Shown here: piece by piece, positions 27,046-36,584 of the stretch
How positions within the stretch are numbered: the stretch's first letter is position 1
Layout: every line of letters begins with the position of its first letter
Assembly: GCA_022565695.1 (NCBI GenBank)
Contig: JAIUME010000007.1
Span: forward strand, 158,040 to 222,039
From: Alcanivorax sp.
GTDB lineage: Bacteria > Pseudomonadota > Gammaproteobacteria > Pseudomonadales > Alcanivoracaceae
Length of the DNA: 64,000 nucleotides
Direction of reading: 5' to 3'
Position numbers and translations under genes: made by a program
Notes under the pieces: model-generated
Database searches by the model: none
Seen by the model: only the letters and a program-made list of their open reading frames with translations
Told to the model about the DNA's origin: nothing

Positions 27046-28378
27046 TGCGTCGGGTATCGTGATCGTCGGCGCCGGCATGGCCGGGCTCAGTGCTGCCCGG
27101 CGGTTGTCGGATCTGGGCCTGCGCGCCACGGTGGTGGACCCGTCTCCCTGGTTCGAGTGGCTGCCGAATATTCATGAGCTGTTGTCGGGGCGAAAGACCC
27201 CCGCATCACTGCGGCTGGACCGGCAGGCGCTGCTGGCCGCCATGGGCCATCGCCTGCTTGCACAGCGCGTCACCGGTATTGACCTGTCGGCGCAACGGCT
27301 GCACCTCGGGGAACAGGAAGAGCTGCCTTACGACCGGTTGCTGCTCGCCTGTGGCGGCGTGGATCATGACCGCGGTGTCGAGGGCGTTGCCGGGCACGCG
27401 CTGCCGTTCAAATCGGTGGATGACTGTTATGCCATCGGCTCACGCCTGGCGCGTCTGATGGCCTCCGGGCGGCCGGTGTCAGTGGTGATTGTGGGCGGCG
27501 GCGTCGAAGGTATTGAAGCGCTGGGTGAAATACTGCGCTGTTATCGCCAGCATGCGGGCCTGCACGTCACGCTACTGGAAGGCGGGCCACGCCTGATGGG
27601 GCAGGCGCCGGCGGTGCTGGATGAGATGTTGCGGGAGCGACTGGCCGGGCAGCCGGTGACGATACGTTGTGCAACGCGGGTGGCGGCGGTCACGGCGACC
27701 GGTGTCAGGCTGGCCGCAGAGGCCCCGGCGCAGGCTGAATCTGTTGCAGGCGCACAGCTGGCAGCAGATATGGTGATCTGGACTGGCGGCGTGCGAGCTC
27801 CGGATTGGGTTGCCCGAAGCCCGTTGGCAGGTGCTGATGGCTGGGCCACGGTGACGCCGACGTTGCAAAGCCCTGCCTCGGCACGGGTATGGGTGTGTGG
27901 CGATGTCGGCAATCTGCCCGGTGTGCGCGGCAAGCAGGCAAGCGATGCGCTGGCGGCAGGCGTGCTGGCGGCGAGCAATCTGGCAGCGTCTTTTCAGGGC
28001 CAGAAGCAAGGGCGGGGACGCAGGCGCCGACAGCAGTCTTTCCGAGCCTCACCGACACCGCAGCTGCTGACGCTGGGCGATCTGGATGACTGGCTGGTGA
28101 CGCCCGATCAGGTGATTGCCGGGCCGGCGCTGGGTGAGCTCAAGGAAGCGATCTATCAGTTTTATATGGCACGGCTTGACCGCAGTCGCCGCTGGCGCGC
28201 GCTGCCGGGTGTGGCGGCGCGCCTGGGCGGTTATGGTTGGCTACAGTGGCAGGCATTGCTGACAGCGCCGGGCGGCCTGTTGCAGCCGGGGCGCTGGATG
28301 CTCAGACGGCGGCGCGCCGAAGGCGGTGCCTCCCTTCACAAGAACAGGTACGAGCAAGGGCACAAGGAGAAGACATGA
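27029..28378 (+). CDS. NDH-2-like FAD-dependent pyridine nucleotide oxidoreductase
   Basis: A two-dinucleotide-fold flavoprotein. FAD site: GIVIVGAGMAGLSAARRL near the N terminus. NAD(P)H site: VSVVIVGGGVEGIEALGE in the middle. VWVCGDVGNLPG is the second FAD motif. The C-terminal part (PDQVIAGPALGELKEAIYQFYMARL) resembles type II NADH:quinone dehydrogenases, which oxidise NADH at the membrane without pumping protons. The start is taken as TTG 27029, giving 449 residues and a 17-bp overlap with thiL; GTG 27059 is an alternative, and the frame extends further upstream. The electron acceptor is not proven. Confidence 0.82.
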   Translation: MSRGADASGIVIVGAGMAGLSAARRLSDLGLRATVVDPSPWFEWLPNIHELLSGRKTPASLRLDRQALLAAMGHRLLAQRVTGIDLSAQRLHLGEQEELPYDRLLLACGGVDHDRGVEGVAGHALPFKSVDDCYAIGSRLARLMASGRPVSVVIVGGGVEGIEALGEILRCYRQHAGLHVTLLEGGPRLMGQAPAVLDEMLRERLAGQPVTIRCATRVAAVTATGVRLAAEAPAQAESVAGAQLAADMVIWTGGVRAPDWVARSPLAGADGWATVTPTLQSPASARVWVCGDVGNLPGVRGKQASDALAAGVLAASNLAASFQGQKQGRGRRRRQQSFRASPTPQLLTLGDLDDWLVTPDQVIAGPALGELKEAIYQFYMARLDRSRRWRALPGVAARLGGYGWLQWQALLTAPGGLLQPGRWMLRRRRAEGGASLHKNRYEQGHKEKT

Positions 28379-28866
28379 CGCCTCAACCCCGGCCGGATAT
28401 GCGAAATCCGGTCCATTTCCTGGCATTCGGATTCGGGAGTGGTCTGGCACCGAAGGCACCGGGCACGTTCGGTACCCTGGCGGCGATCCCGTTGTGGTAT
28501 CTGCTGACACTGCTGCCGCTGTGGGGATACCTGCTCGGTACCCTGGCGGTGATCGCCGTCGGGCCCTGGTTGTGTGGGCGCACCTCCCGAGACCTCGGCG
28601 TGCATGACCATGGTGGTATCGTCTGGGACGAGTTCGCCGGCTTTCTGGTGACGATGCTGCCGTTGGCGCTGATCGGCGCGCCTTTCTCGGTGGCGGCATT
28701 GCTGGCCGGCTTCGTGCTGTTCCGCATCTTCGATGTGCTCAAGCCCTGGCCCATCGGTTGGCTGGATCGCCGCGTCCATGGCGGCACCGGCATCATGGTG
28801 GATGACCTGCTGGCGGGGGTGTATGCGGCAATCCTGTTGCATCTGGCGCTGGGATGGTTGCTCTGA
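28375..28866 (+). CDS. pgpA: Phosphatidylglycerophosphatase A
   Basis: An integral membrane phosphatase that turns phosphatidylglycerol phosphate into phosphatidylglycerol. It has 163 residues from ATG 28375, overlapping the upstream stop as ATGA, with AAGGAGAAG before it. Conserved segments: FGSGLAPKAPGTFGTLAAIPLW, HDHGGIVWDEFAGFLV, LFRIFDVLKPWPIGWLDRRVHGGTGIMVDDLLAGVYA. About four membrane helices. In other bacteria pgpA also follows thiL, which supports the call. Confidence 0.95.
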   Translation: MTPQPRPDMRNPVHFLAFGFGSGLAPKAPGTFGTLAAIPLWYLLTLLPLWGYLLGTLAVIAVGPWLCGRTSRDLGVHDHGGIVWDEFAGFLVTMLPLALIGAPFSVAALLAGFVLFRIFDVLKPWPIGWLDRRVHGGTGIMVDDLLAGVYAAILLHLALGWLL

Positions 28867-28895
28867 GTTGCGGCTGATGCCTCGCTCACGGGGCG

Positions 28896-28943
28896 GGTTA
28901 TACTCAGGGTCATACTCAGGGTCATATTCAAGGGCATATGCAG
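28896..28943. repeat. Four tandem 12-bp repeats upstream of the GGDEF gene
   Basis: GGTTATACTCAG, GGTCATACTCAG, GGTCATATTCAA and GGGCATATGCAG stand head to tail with increasing divergence. Each holds a TATACTC-like core that could serve as a -10 element or a half-site. Confidence 0.8.
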
Positions 28944-28978
28944 GGCGTATCGAGAGCCATTTGGCCTGCGCCCTGTGG

Positions 28979-28990
28979 CGAGTATACTCG
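28979..28990. promoter_or_regulatory. 12-bp palindrome CGAGTATACTCG upstream of the GGDEF gene
   Basis: A perfect palindrome about 110 bases before the GGDEF start. Its TATACTC half repeats the core of the 12-bp tandem repeats just upstream, suggesting a shared binding factor. No such factor is identified here. Confidence 0.5.
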
Positions 28991-29101
28991 GGTTGATTGT
29001 TTTCCAGGGGGGAAGACAGCGATGCGTGATCAGAGGCGCCTGGCGGGCAGTGTATTGTGCTCCGTCACCGCGCTGGTGGGTCACTTTCTGGAGTCCGGTT
29101 G

Positions 29102-30343
29102 ATGGACGCTGACCCGTCGCACACCGCTGATAATGCCGGGCAACTCGAGGGATTACTCGATCGCCATGGCTGGCGGCTGAAATTTCCCCCTGCGTTGGAG
29201 ACGCGCTTCCGCAGTCATCATGACAATGATGCCCTGCGCATTTTTCGCAGCAGTCTGGTGTATCTGGCGCTGCTCTATCTGGTCATGGCGGTGACGGCGC
29301 TGACGGTCATGGACTGGGACAGTGTCGGTGCCTGGCCCTTCATGTTTTCCGGTTTTGCCCTGCTGATCATTGCCGCCTGGCGAGTGTCCTATTCGCAACT
29401 TATCCGCCAGCGTTATCAGCAGGTGGTGTGCGGTATGGCCGCCCTGGTGGTGCTGCTTGCGGTGATCAACCCCATGCTGGAACAGGATCCGGAGTTCAGG
29501 ACCCTGATTCATATCGGCGGTGTATTTGCCGTCGTGGTGGTGTATCTGGGGCTGAGCCTGCGCTTGCCCTACGCCATGCTGGCGGGGTGGGGCGGGGGCC
29601 TGCCGCCGCTGTACGTGGCACATAGCCTGGGTATGCCACTGGACTGGGTTCTGATCGTACCCACCTACTTCGGTGCCAGTGTGCTGTGTATGGTGCTCGG
29701 ATTTCGTGATGAGCGGCAACGGCGGCGCATGTTTCTGCAGGGCGAGTTGCTGCGGGAAGATCGGCACCGCATCGCCACCCTGGCGGAGGAACTCAGCCGT
29801 CAGGCACTGGTGGATGGTCTTACGGGGCTGGCGAACCGGCGGCAGTTTGATCAGGCGCTGCGTCGGGAGTGGGCTCGGGCCCTGCGGGAAGAACAGCCTC
29901 TGGCGCTGATCTTTGCCGATATCGACTACTTCAAACCCTATAACGATCACTTCGGTCACCAGGAAGGGGATGACTGCATGCGGGTGCTGGCCGGCGTTTT
30001 CCGGCAGCAGGCGCGGCGGGCCACGGATCTGGCGGCGCGTTACGGCGGTGAGGAGTTCGTATTGTTGCTGCCGGGTACCGGGCGCGGTGCGGCGATACAG
30101 CGCGCAGAGGAATTGGCGGAAGCCGTGCGTGCCTGCCAGTTGCCGCATCCCCGGTCACAGTGCGCGCCAGTGGTCACCGTGAGTGTCGGCGTGGTGTCGG
30201 CCATGCCGGACAGTGGCACCGGGGAAGAAGAGCTGGTGCGACGGGCCGACCAGGCGTTGTATCAGGCCAAGGCGGCCGGGCGAAATCGGGTTCAGTTTGC
30301 TGGTCAGGACCCCATGGCGTCCGTCCGGGTGCCACCGATATGA
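29102..30343 (+). CDS. Membrane-bound GGDEF protein, probable diguanylate cyclase
   Basis: Makes cyclic di-GMP from two GTP. It has 413 residues from ATG 29102 (GGAG 8 bases upstream). The N-terminal half has five or six membrane helices, from about [17 protein letters not shown] to [14 protein letters not shown], then a short coiled linker ([28 protein letters not shown]). The GGDEF domain starts [16 protein letters not shown]; the active motif is GGEEF at about 315-319, a functional variant. The product-inhibition site RATD stands five residues before it. No known sensor family is recognised in the membrane part. The 3' end overlaps dxs by 40 bp, tail to tail. Confidence 0.92.
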   Translation: MDADPSHTADNAGQLEGLLDRHGWRLKFPPALETRFRSHHDNDALRIFRSSLVYLALLYLVMAVTALTVMDWDSVGAWPFMFSGFALLIIAAWRVSYSQLIRQRYQQVVCGMAALVVLLAVINPMLEQDPEFRTLIHIGGVFAVVVVYLGLSLRLPYAMLAGWGGGLPPLYVAHSLGMPLDWVLIVPTYFGASVLCMVLGFRDERQRRRMFLQGELLREDRHRIATLAEELSRQALVDGLTGLANRRQFDQALRREWARALREEQPLALIFADIDYFKPYNDHFGHQEGDDCMRVLAGVFRQQARRATDLAARYGGEEFVLLLPGTGRGAAIQRAEELAEAVRACQLPHPRSQCAPVVTVSVGVVSAMPDSGTGEEELVRRADQALYQAKAAGRNRVQFAGQDPMASVRVPPI

Positions 30344-32229
30344 GCGAGGCGGTTTTCCACCGCAGCGCGAATGCCGGTTGCGTCGAGCCCTTGCTCGGCA
30401 AGCAGCGTGTCGCGTTTGCCGTGGTGAATGAAATGATCCGGCAACCCAAGATTCAGCACCGGCACCGCCAATCCCTGATCTGCCAGGAATTCGTTCACGG
30501 CTGAGCCCGCGCCGGTGGCACGTTGATGCTCCTCTACGGTCACCAGCAACGGGTGACTGGTCGCCAGTGCGCTGATCAGCGTCTCATCCAGTGGTTTGAC
30601 CCAACGCATGTCGATAACGGTGGCATCCAGGGCGTCGCCGGCTTCCAGCGCGGCGGGTACCAGCGCGCCAAATGCCAGCAGGGCCACGCCACGACCTTGC
30701 CGCAGTACGCGTGCCTTGCCCACCGGCAGGGGGCTCAGCGTCGCATCCAGTGCCACGCCGGGGCCTGTGCCGCGCGGGTAGCGCACGGCCGCCGGGCCGG
30801 GATGCTGATAGGCGCTGCACAGCAGCTGGCGGCATTCGTTCTCATCCGAGGGCGCGGCAATGATCATGTTGGGCACGCAGCGCAGGTAACCGAGGTCGAA
30901 CACGCCGCCGTGGGTGGCGCCGTCCTCGCCCACCAGACCGGCGCGATCAATGCCGAAGGTTACGTCGAGATCCTGCAGGGCGATATCGTGAATCAGCTGG
31001 TCATAGGCGCGTTGCAGAAACGTGGAGTAGATGGCGACCACCGGTTTCTGACCCTCGCAGGCAAGGCCTGCAGCCAGGGTCAGTGCGTGTTGCTCGCAAA
31101 TCGCCACATCATGGAAACGTTCGGGAAAACGCTGGCTGTATTCCAGCATGCCGGAGCCTTCGCACATGGCCGGCGTGATGGCCACGAGCCTGGGATCTTG
31201 TTCTGCCATGTCACACAGGAAGCGGCCAAATACATCCTGGTATTTCGGGCCTGTTACCTTTTTCGGCGCTGCCTGTTCCAGTTTTTTCTTTGGCTCGATC
31301 TTGTTGATGGCGTGATATCCCACCGGGTCAGCCTCTGCAGGACCGAAGCCTTTACCCTTGGTGGTGTAGACATGCAGCAGTTGCGGGCCCTTGAGGTCGC
31401 GCAGATTGCCCAGCGCATCCAGCAACTCATCCATGTCATGGCCATCCATGGGGCCGATGTAGTTGAAGCCGATGGCCTCAAACAGGGCATCGGGGCTGAC
31501 CATGTTCTTCATGCTCTCTTCGGTGCGGCGGACGAATTCCCAGGCTGCCGGCATCTTCGCCAGCACGCGCTTGCCGCCTTCCCGTAGCGTGATGTAGGTT
31601 TTTGACGCCCACACCCGGGCAAAATAATTGGCCAGCCCGCCAACATTGTGGGAAATCGACATATTGTTGTCGTTGAGAATTACCAGCAGGTTGGCATTGG
31701 TGTGGGCCGCGTGATTGAGCGCTTCGAAGGCCTGGCCGGCGGTCATGGCGCCATCACCGATGATGGCCACCGCGCGGCGGTCGCGGCCCGACATCTGCGC
31801 GCCCAGGGCCATGCCCAGGGCCGCGCTCACCGATGTCGAAGAATGGCCGACGCCGAAGGTGTCATATTCGGATTCGCTGCGCTTGGGGAAGCCGGAGAGG
31901 CCTCCTTGCTGACGGATGCTGGTAATGGCTTCGCGGCGTCCGGTCAGAATCTTGTGCGGGTAGGTCTGGTGGCCCACATCCCACACCAGCCGGTCTTCCG
32001 GCGTGTCGAACAGATAATGCAGGGCCACGGTCAGCTCGACCACGCCCAGCCCGGCGCCGAAGTGGCCACCGGCCTGGCCGACGGCATAGAGCAGGTAGGC
32101 ACGCAGTTCATCCACCACCTGAGGGAGTTGCTCCCGGGGCAGGGCACGCAGGTCCGCCGGGCGGTTGATCCGGTCCAGCAGCGGTGTCTGGGGGCGTGTC
32201 AGCGGTATTTCGTCGAAGGTTCTGGCCAT
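30304..32229 (-). CDS. dxs: 1-deoxy-D-xylulose-5-phosphate synthase
   Basis: A TPP enzyme that joins pyruvate and glyceraldehyde 3-phosphate, the first step of the MEP isoprenoid pathway. It has 641 residues from ATG 32229 ([22 protein letters not shown]); the long upstream extension is not conserved, and ATG 32262 is an alternative. Motifs: [39 protein letters not shown], the TPP site [17 protein letters not shown] with NDNNMSIS, and the transketolase core [23 protein letters not shown]. It is third in xseB-ispA-dxs. The 3' end overlaps the GGDEF gene. Confidence 0.97.
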   Translation of the reverse strand: MARTFDEIPLTRPQTPLLDRINRPADLRALPREQLPQVVDELRAYLLYAVGQAGGHFGAGLGVVELTVALHYLFDTPEDRLVWDVGHQTYPHKILTGRREAITSIRQQGGLSGFPKRSESEYDTFGVGHSSTSVSAALGMALGAQMSGRDRRAVAIIGDGAMTAGQAFEALNHAAHTNANLLVILNDNNMSISHNVGGLANYFARVWASKTYITLREGGKRVLAKMPAAWEFVRRTEESMKNMVSPDALFEAIGFNYIGPMDGHDMDELLDALGNLRDLKGPQLLHVYTTKGKGFGPAEADPVGYHAINKIEPKKKLEQAAPKKVTGPKYQDVFGRFLCDMAEQDPRLVAITPAMCEGSGMLEYSQRFPERFHDVAICEQHALTLAAGLACEGQKPVVAIYSTFLQRAYDQLIHDIALQDLDVTFGIDRAGLVGEDGATHGGVFDLGYLRCVPNMIIAAPSDENECRQLLCSAYQHPGPAAVRYPRGTGPGVALDATLSPLPVGKARVLRQGRGVALLAFGALVPAALEAGDALDATVIDMRWVKPLDETLISALATSHPLLVTVEEHQRATGAGSAVNEFLADQGLAVPVLNLGLPDHFIHHGKRDTLLAEQGLDATGIRAAVENRLAHIGGTRTDAMGS

Positions 32230-32311
32230 CAGGCGCTCTGTTCCTCGAGGGGTAAGGGGCATTATACCTGTCTCGAGCCCGGCTGTCTGAGGGTGGCGGC
32301 TGCCACCGCGC

Positions 32312-33232
32312 TCAGTACGTACGGGCAATGATATACGCCGCCAGGTCTCTGAGCAGTGAAGCGTTGCTGCCGTGCTCCTGATCATCCAGCGCCGCACAGG
32401 CTTGCTGGCACAGCTGGGCGGCGCGAGCGCGGCTGCCATCAATGCCGATCAGGCCGGGAAACGTGCTTTTGGCGTGGCGCAGATCCGAGCCGCTGGGTTT
32501 GCCCAGGGCGGCTGTTTCGGCGGTCACATCCAGGATGTCGTCCTGGATCTGGAAGGCCAGGCCGATGGCGTCACCATAGCGGTAAAGGGCTTCCCGCAGC
32601 GGTGCGCCAGCGTTGGCAGCCAGGGCTCCCAGCGTCAGCGCAGCGGTAATCAGGCGGCCGGTCTTGAGATAGTGAATTTCTTCCAGTGCCGCGAGCGTCA
32701 ACGCCTGGCCATTGGCCTGCATGTCCTGCATCTGGCCTGCGGCCATGCCGTTGGCGCCGGCGGCCTGGCTGAGCTGGCGGATCATGGCGACCCGCTGGGC
32801 GTCGGAGTAGCTGCCGGCAGCGGACAGCAGTTCGAAGGCGAGGGTGTGCAGCGTGTCCCCGGCCAGAATCGCGGTGGCTTCATCAAAGGCGATGTGGCAG
32901 GTGGGCTGGCCCCGACGCAGGTCGTCATCGTCCATCGCCGGCAGATCGTCGTGCACCAGTGAGTAGGCGTGGATCAGCTCGATGACCACCGCGGGCACGT
33001 CTGCATCCTCCATGCGGCCGCCGGCCAGCAGGCAGGCGCCGTACGTCAGCACCGGGCGGATGCGCTTGCCGCCCCCCAGGGCAGCATAGCGCATGGCATC
33101 GGCCAGCCGGGGTGAGGCGCTGGCGTGGTCTGGCAGCAGCGCTGCCATGCGTTGCTCGAGGCGCTCCCGGCAATCTGCCATGAAGCGTGTCAGCGCCTGA
33201 AAGTCTGCTGTCGGGTCAGTGGTCGCTGGCAT
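32312..33232 (-). CDS. ispA: Farnesyl diphosphate synthase (polyprenyl synthetase)
   Basis: Elongates isoprenoid diphosphates to the C15 precursor of quinones and undecaprenol. It has 306 residues. First Asp-rich motif: [15 protein letters not shown]. Second: [30 protein letters not shown] is the conserved IPP-binding segment. The start [11 protein letters not shown] overlaps the xseB end by 17 bp. The gene order xseB-ispA-dxs is shared with E. coli. Confidence 0.96.
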   Translation of the reverse strand: MPATTDPTADFQALTRFMADCRERLEQRMAALLPDHASASPRLADAMRYAALGGGKRIRPVLTYGACLLAGGRMEDADVPAVVIELIHAYSLVHDDLPAMDDDDLRRGQPTCHIAFDEATAILAGDTLHTLAFELLSAAGSYSDAQRVAMIRQLSQAAGANGMAAGQMQDMQANGQALTLAALEEIHYLKTGRLITAALTLGALAANAGAPLREALYRYGDAIGLAFQIQDDILDVTAETAALGKPSGSDLRHAKSTFPGLIGIDGSRARAAQLCQQACAALDDQEHGSNASLLRDLAAYIIARTY

Positions 33233-33488
33233 CGTCGCTATCTGGTGAGTTGACGGCAGGCGGGTTGAAAGGCGCCGGCTCGGCGTCCTGGCTCTGCTCC
33301 AGCAGGATGCTGACTTTCTGCTCCGCCTGTTTGAGCGCCTGCTGGCACTCGCGGGTCAGGCGCACGCCCTCTTCGAAGGCTTTCAGCGACTCTTCCAGGG
33401 ACAACTCGCCGGATTCCATGCGTTCCACCAGGCTCTCCAGGGTGGTCAGCGCATCCTCCAGACGGGTTTGCTTCGGTTTTGCAGCCAT
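33216..33488 (-). CDS. xseB: Exodeoxyribonuclease VII small subunit
   Basis: The small subunit of exonuclease VII, which cuts single-stranded DNA from both ends with XseA. It has 90 residues from ATG 33488 (MAAKPKQTRLEDALTTLESLVERMESGELSLEESLKAFEEGVRLTRECQQALKQAEQKV), the typical helical hairpin. The acidic Pro-rich tail is variable. It is first in the operon with ispA and dxs; a promoter stands 85 bp upstream. Confidence 0.95.
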   Translation of the reverse strand: MAAKPKQTRLEDALTTLESLVERMESGELSLEESLKAFEEGVRLTRECQQALKQAEQKVSILLEQSQDAEPAPFNPPAVNSPDSDDASDH

Positions 33489-33572
33489 AGGGGTATCCAG
33501 CTGATGACGGGCACTGCCGCGCAGGTTAAGAGAACTGCCGTGAAGGGTAAGGGCACCGGCGCGGGCGGGCAA

Positions 33573-33601
33573 ACACTAAAAGAGTGGCGCGGGAGAGTCA
33601 A
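33573..33601 (-). promoter_or_regulatory. Sigma-70 type promoter of xseB-ispA-dxs
   Basis: On the - strand TTGACT (33596-33601) and TAGTGT (33573-33578) are 17 bp apart. This is the main recognisable signal in the 338-bp gene-free stretch 33489-33826; I see no gene in the rest. Confidence 0.55.
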
Positions 33602-33826
33602 ACAGTCTGCAACGCTATCTGCTTGTTTTTCAGGGATTTTGCGGGTTTGTGAGCATTTACATCGATTGTCGGGGGCGGCAACATTCCAAAACGGCATAAG
33701 CGTGATGTTCCCCGGTCCGGCCTGCGGCGCTATAGTGAAAGGCCTCGTCGGCGGCCCGGGCGACCCGATTCCCGAGATCTCCTAAGTTCCAGGTATTGCC
33801 GTCTGCGGCTGCCCGGCGGGGTTCCT

Positions 33827-34288
33827 TCACCGGTCTTGTTCCCTGTTTTCCTGCTTGCTGTCCTCACTCTTCTGCTCCGAAGGGTGGGCTGCCATGTCAG
33901 CCGCCATGTGTGCGGCCAGTTGCGCCCGAATGGCCTCCGGAATGGGCACCGCCCGCCGTGCGACCGGATCGAAATTCACCAGTGTCGCCACGCCCCGTGC
34001 GGTAACGCGCCCTGCCTGGTGCAGGGTGTGCGCCAGCACGAAGGAGCTGTTGCCGATGCGCTGCACCTCGGTGGTGACCTGCACCGGCTGCCCGAAGCGG
34101 GTTTCCGCCAGATAGTCGATTTCGGTGCGCACCAGGGCCAGACCGCCCTGACGGAAATCCACGTCCGGCTGGAACCATCGCAGTATCGGCTCGCGGGCCT
34201 CGAGGAACCACACCGGTACTACGGTGTTGTTGATATGACCGAGGGCGTCGGTGTCGGAAAAGCGGGGATTGATTGTCAGTGTCAGCAT
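33827..34288 (-). CDS. Acyl-CoA thioesterase, 4HBT hot-dog family
   Basis: A hot-dog fold thioesterase of 153 residues from ATG 34288. The active-site segment FSDTDALGHINNTVVPVWFLEAREPIL is typical of the 4-hydroxybenzoyl-CoA/YbgC group, with Asp as catalytic residue. VRTEIDYLAETRFGQPVQVTTEVQRIGNSSF follows. The C-terminal 30 residues are charged and variable. The substrate is unknown. It diverges from dusC across 63 bp. Confidence 0.88.
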   Translation of the reverse strand: MLTLTINPRFSDTDALGHINNTVVPVWFLEAREPILRWFQPDVDFRQGGLALVRTEIDYLAETRFGQPVQVTTEVQRIGNSSFVLAHTLHQAGRVTARGVATLVNFDPVARRAVPIPEAIRAQLAAHMAADMAAHPSEQKSEDSKQENREQDR

Positions 34289-34339
34289 GGCAGGGAGAAT
34301 CGTGGGGTGAGTGAGAAAGCCTGTAGAGGAAGTGTAGCG

Positions 34340-34345
34340 TAGAAT
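34340..34345 (+). promoter_or_regulatory. -10 box (TAGAAT) very close to the dusC start
   Basis: TAGAAT ends 6 bases before the dusC ATG. Transcription from it would begin at or near the start codon, so dusC may have a leaderless or nearly leaderless mRNA. There is no clear Shine-Dalgarno before the ATG, which fits. Confidence 0.4.
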
Positions 34346-34351
34346 GGCGCC

Positions 34352-35293
34352 ATGAAACTGATTCTTGCACCCATGGAGGGCCTGGCGGATTTCTGGATTC
34401 GCCAGGCGCTGACAGATATTGGTGGTTACGACTGGTGTGTCACGGAGTTTGTCCGTGTCAACGGCATGCTGTTGCCGCCGAAAGTCTTTTATCGCTGGTG
34501 CCCGGAGTTGCGCACGGGCGCACGCACGCGCAGCGGCACGCCGGTGCATGTGCAACTGCTGGGCTCGGACCCGGCCTGCATGGCCGACAATGCGGCCCTT
34601 GCCGTCAGCCTGGGCGCGCCCGCCATCGACCTGAATTTCGGTTGCCCGGCGAAGACGGTGAACCGCCATCGTGGCGGGGCGGTGCTGCTGGATGAGCCGG
34701 AGCTGGTTCATCGTGTTGTCTCGGCGGTGCGTGCGGCAGTGCCCGCCGGGATACCGGTTTCCGCCAAAATGCGGCTTGGCAATCATGATGACGAGCGTGC
34801 TCTGGACAATGCGCGGGGCGTGGCTGCGGCAGGTGCCAGCTGGCTGACCGTACACGGACGCACGCGGGTGCAGGGGTATCGTCCGCCGGCCTATTGGGAT
34901 CGTATCGGCGTGTTGCGGGAAGCCGTGGCGCTGCCGGTCATTGCCAATGGCGAGATATGGACGCTGGAAGATGCCGAGCGGTGCCGCCGTGAAAGCGGTT
35001 GCGACGCGTTGATGCTCGGACGTGGCGCGGTGAGTAACCCGTATCTGGCCCGCGCGCTGCGTACTGGCGAAGCCGGGCAATGGCCGCAACTGCAGGCGTG
35101 CCTGGCAAATTTCGTCGTTACCATTATTGGCACCGGCAAGCCGGTGCAGGAAGCAGGCCGGGTAAAGCAGTGGCTCAATTATCTGCGCCGCAACTGGCCT
35201 GAGGCCGAACTATTGCACCAGCAGCTGCGGCGAGAGCGCACACCGCAAGCCATGCTGGCGGCGTTGCAAGAGCTGACGGCGTCGCAAGGATAG
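34352..35293 (+). CDS. dusC: tRNA-dihydrouridine(16) synthase DusC
   Basis: A flavoenzyme that reduces U16 in the tRNA D-loop with NADPH. It has 313 residues. LILAPMEGLADFWIRQALTDIGGYD marks the DusC group (APMEG). The catalytic cysteine is in DLNFGCPAKTVNRHRGGAVLL. FMN and phosphate contacts: SAKMRLGNHD, LTVHGRTRVQGY, VIANGEIWTLEDAERC, DALMLGRGAVSNPYLAR. It is a single-gene unit. Confidence 0.95.
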   Translation: MKLILAPMEGLADFWIRQALTDIGGYDWCVTEFVRVNGMLLPPKVFYRWCPELRTGARTRSGTPVHVQLLGSDPACMADNAALAVSLGAPAIDLNFGCPAKTVNRHRGGAVLLDEPELVHRVVSAVRAAVPAGIPVSAKMRLGNHDDERALDNARGVAAAGASWLTVHGRTRVQGYRPPAYWDRIGVLREAVALPVIANGEIWTLEDAERCRRESGCDALMLGRGAVSNPYLARALRTGEAGQWPQLQACLANFVVTIIGTGKPVQEAGRVKQWLNYLRRNWPEAELLHQQLRRERTPQAMLAALQELTASQG

Positions 35294-35304
35294 CGCCGGC
35301 GGAA

Positions 35305-36549
35305 TCAGAACGGCCAGTGAAGCTGGATATTGCCGCCGCCGAAGGCCGCCCGATGCAAACGGAAGGTCGGGTTAATGGTCAATACCGCGCCATGGGCCTC
35401 GTCCAGCGTATAGCGTAGCGGCAGCGCCACCTTCCCCTGCCATTCATCGTCGTCGTTATTGGTGGTGTCGCCAGACAGCGTGTCGGCGATCTGCTCCTGG
35501 ATCACGCTGCTATGACCGGCGTACAGCGTTGGCTCCCAGAACCAGCGATCACTGAGCTGCTGGCGTATACCGATAAAACCGATCAACTCATCGCGGCTCT
35601 CTCGCCCGGACACGGCCAGGCCGTCACCGAACCAGCCAGACTCGTGCAGGCGCAGATGGTAAAGCCCGAATGAGGGTGTCAGATGTGCCGTCGTATGGGT
35701 CGCCATCACGCGCACGCTGTGCATGCGGCGGCGAAAGACATCATCCTGCGGTACATCGCTGCGGGTGAAACTGAAACTGCGTGTGCTGCGTTCGCCTTCG
35801 ACCCGCACCTGGGGGCGTAACGCGCCCAGTGCGGGCAAGGTGATTTCGGCCATGGCGCGCGTGCGATTGCCGCTGGCGTCAATGCCCAGTTCGCGGTCGA
35901 TGATCCGGGCCGGGGGGGAATAGGTCAGCGCGCCCTGGAAACCCCAGCCCGATTTGCCGCCCAGTGAGCCGCCCAGGCGTGTATGGGCAAAGTAGCTGAA
36001 TGGCCGGGTGCGATACTCGGCATCGCGGGGTGTCTTGTCGTTGAAATAGGCGTCCGGCAGGATCAATGCCAGCCGCGCCAGGCGTTGATCGTCAGGTTGC
36101 CACTGGGCTTCGAACTGGACATCGGTCTCGGCTTTGTCGGCGCGTATATCCCCGGCAATGGCCAGGCGATAGTCACCCAGGTGATGACCAAACCCCACGA
36201 TCTGACGGTCAAAGCGGCCGTCGAAATCTTCTGAACGCTGCATGCGCACGAAGGCCTCGTTGCGTCCGTCATCGGCGCGCAGTGTCTTTTGCAGGAACAT
36301 GTCCAGGTAGAGTTCGTCGCTGCGAGAGCTGCCTGCAGTGCCGCTCAGGCCATCGGCATCCGACCAGGGGCGCTCCGAGAGCTGCTTGAAACTGAGACGG
36401 TGCAGAAAGGATTCACTGTTGTAATTGAAGTCCCTGCCTTCCAGCAACACGGTACTGCGCATCGGCGCAGGTTCTGTCCAGATATCGGCAGGTGCCAGCA
36501 AGGGGGTCAGCGCCGCCATGGCGGCAAGAAAACGGCTCAAGCGCCTCAT
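35305..36549 (-). CDS. Putative outer-membrane beta-barrel protein
   Basis: Function unknown. A 414-residue protein with a signal peptide (MRRLSRFLAAMAALTPLLAPA). The mature part shows alternating amphipathic strands with many aromatic ends (GEFQ-like patterns such as FSYFAHTRLGGSLGGKSGWGFQGAL) and finishes GGNIQLHWPF with a terminal Phe, the signature recognised by the BAM machinery. DDEWQGKVALPLRYTLDEAHGAVLTINPTF precedes it. It may belong with the envelope protein at 15 kb in style, but I see no clear sequence match. The gene runs alone. Confidence 0.7.
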   Translation of the reverse strand: MRRLSRFLAAMAALTPLLAPADIWTEPAPMRSTVLLEGRDFNYNSESFLHRLSFKQLSERPWSDADGLSGTAGSSRSDELYLDMFLQKTLRADDGRNEAFVRMQRSEDFDGRFDRQIVGFGHHLGDYRLAIAGDIRADKAETDVQFEAQWQPDDQRLARLALILPDAYFNDKTPRDAEYRTRPFSYFAHTRLGGSLGGKSGWGFQGALTYSPPARIIDRELGIDASGNRTRAMAEITLPALGALRPQVRVEGERSTRSFSFTRSDVPQDDVFRRRMHSVRVMATHTTAHLTPSFGLYHLRLHESGWFGDGLAVSGRESRDELIGFIGIRQQLSDRWFWEPTLYAGHSSVIQEQIADTLSGDTTNNDDDEWQGKVALPLRYTLDEAHGAVLTINPTFRLHRAAFGGGNIQLHWPF

Positions 36550-36584
36550 GAAACACTGCCTCAGGCCATGGTAAAGGCAAGAGG

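Noticed and set aside
28896..28943. CRISPR-like array
   Set aside because: The 12-bp units are contiguous with no spacers; this is a simple tandem repeat. The other tandem repeats (39293, 41998, 54578) fail for the same reason.
34289..35089. Long N-terminal extension of the thioesterase frame
   Set aside because: It is antisense to dusC, and the thioesterase fold begins at ATG 34288.
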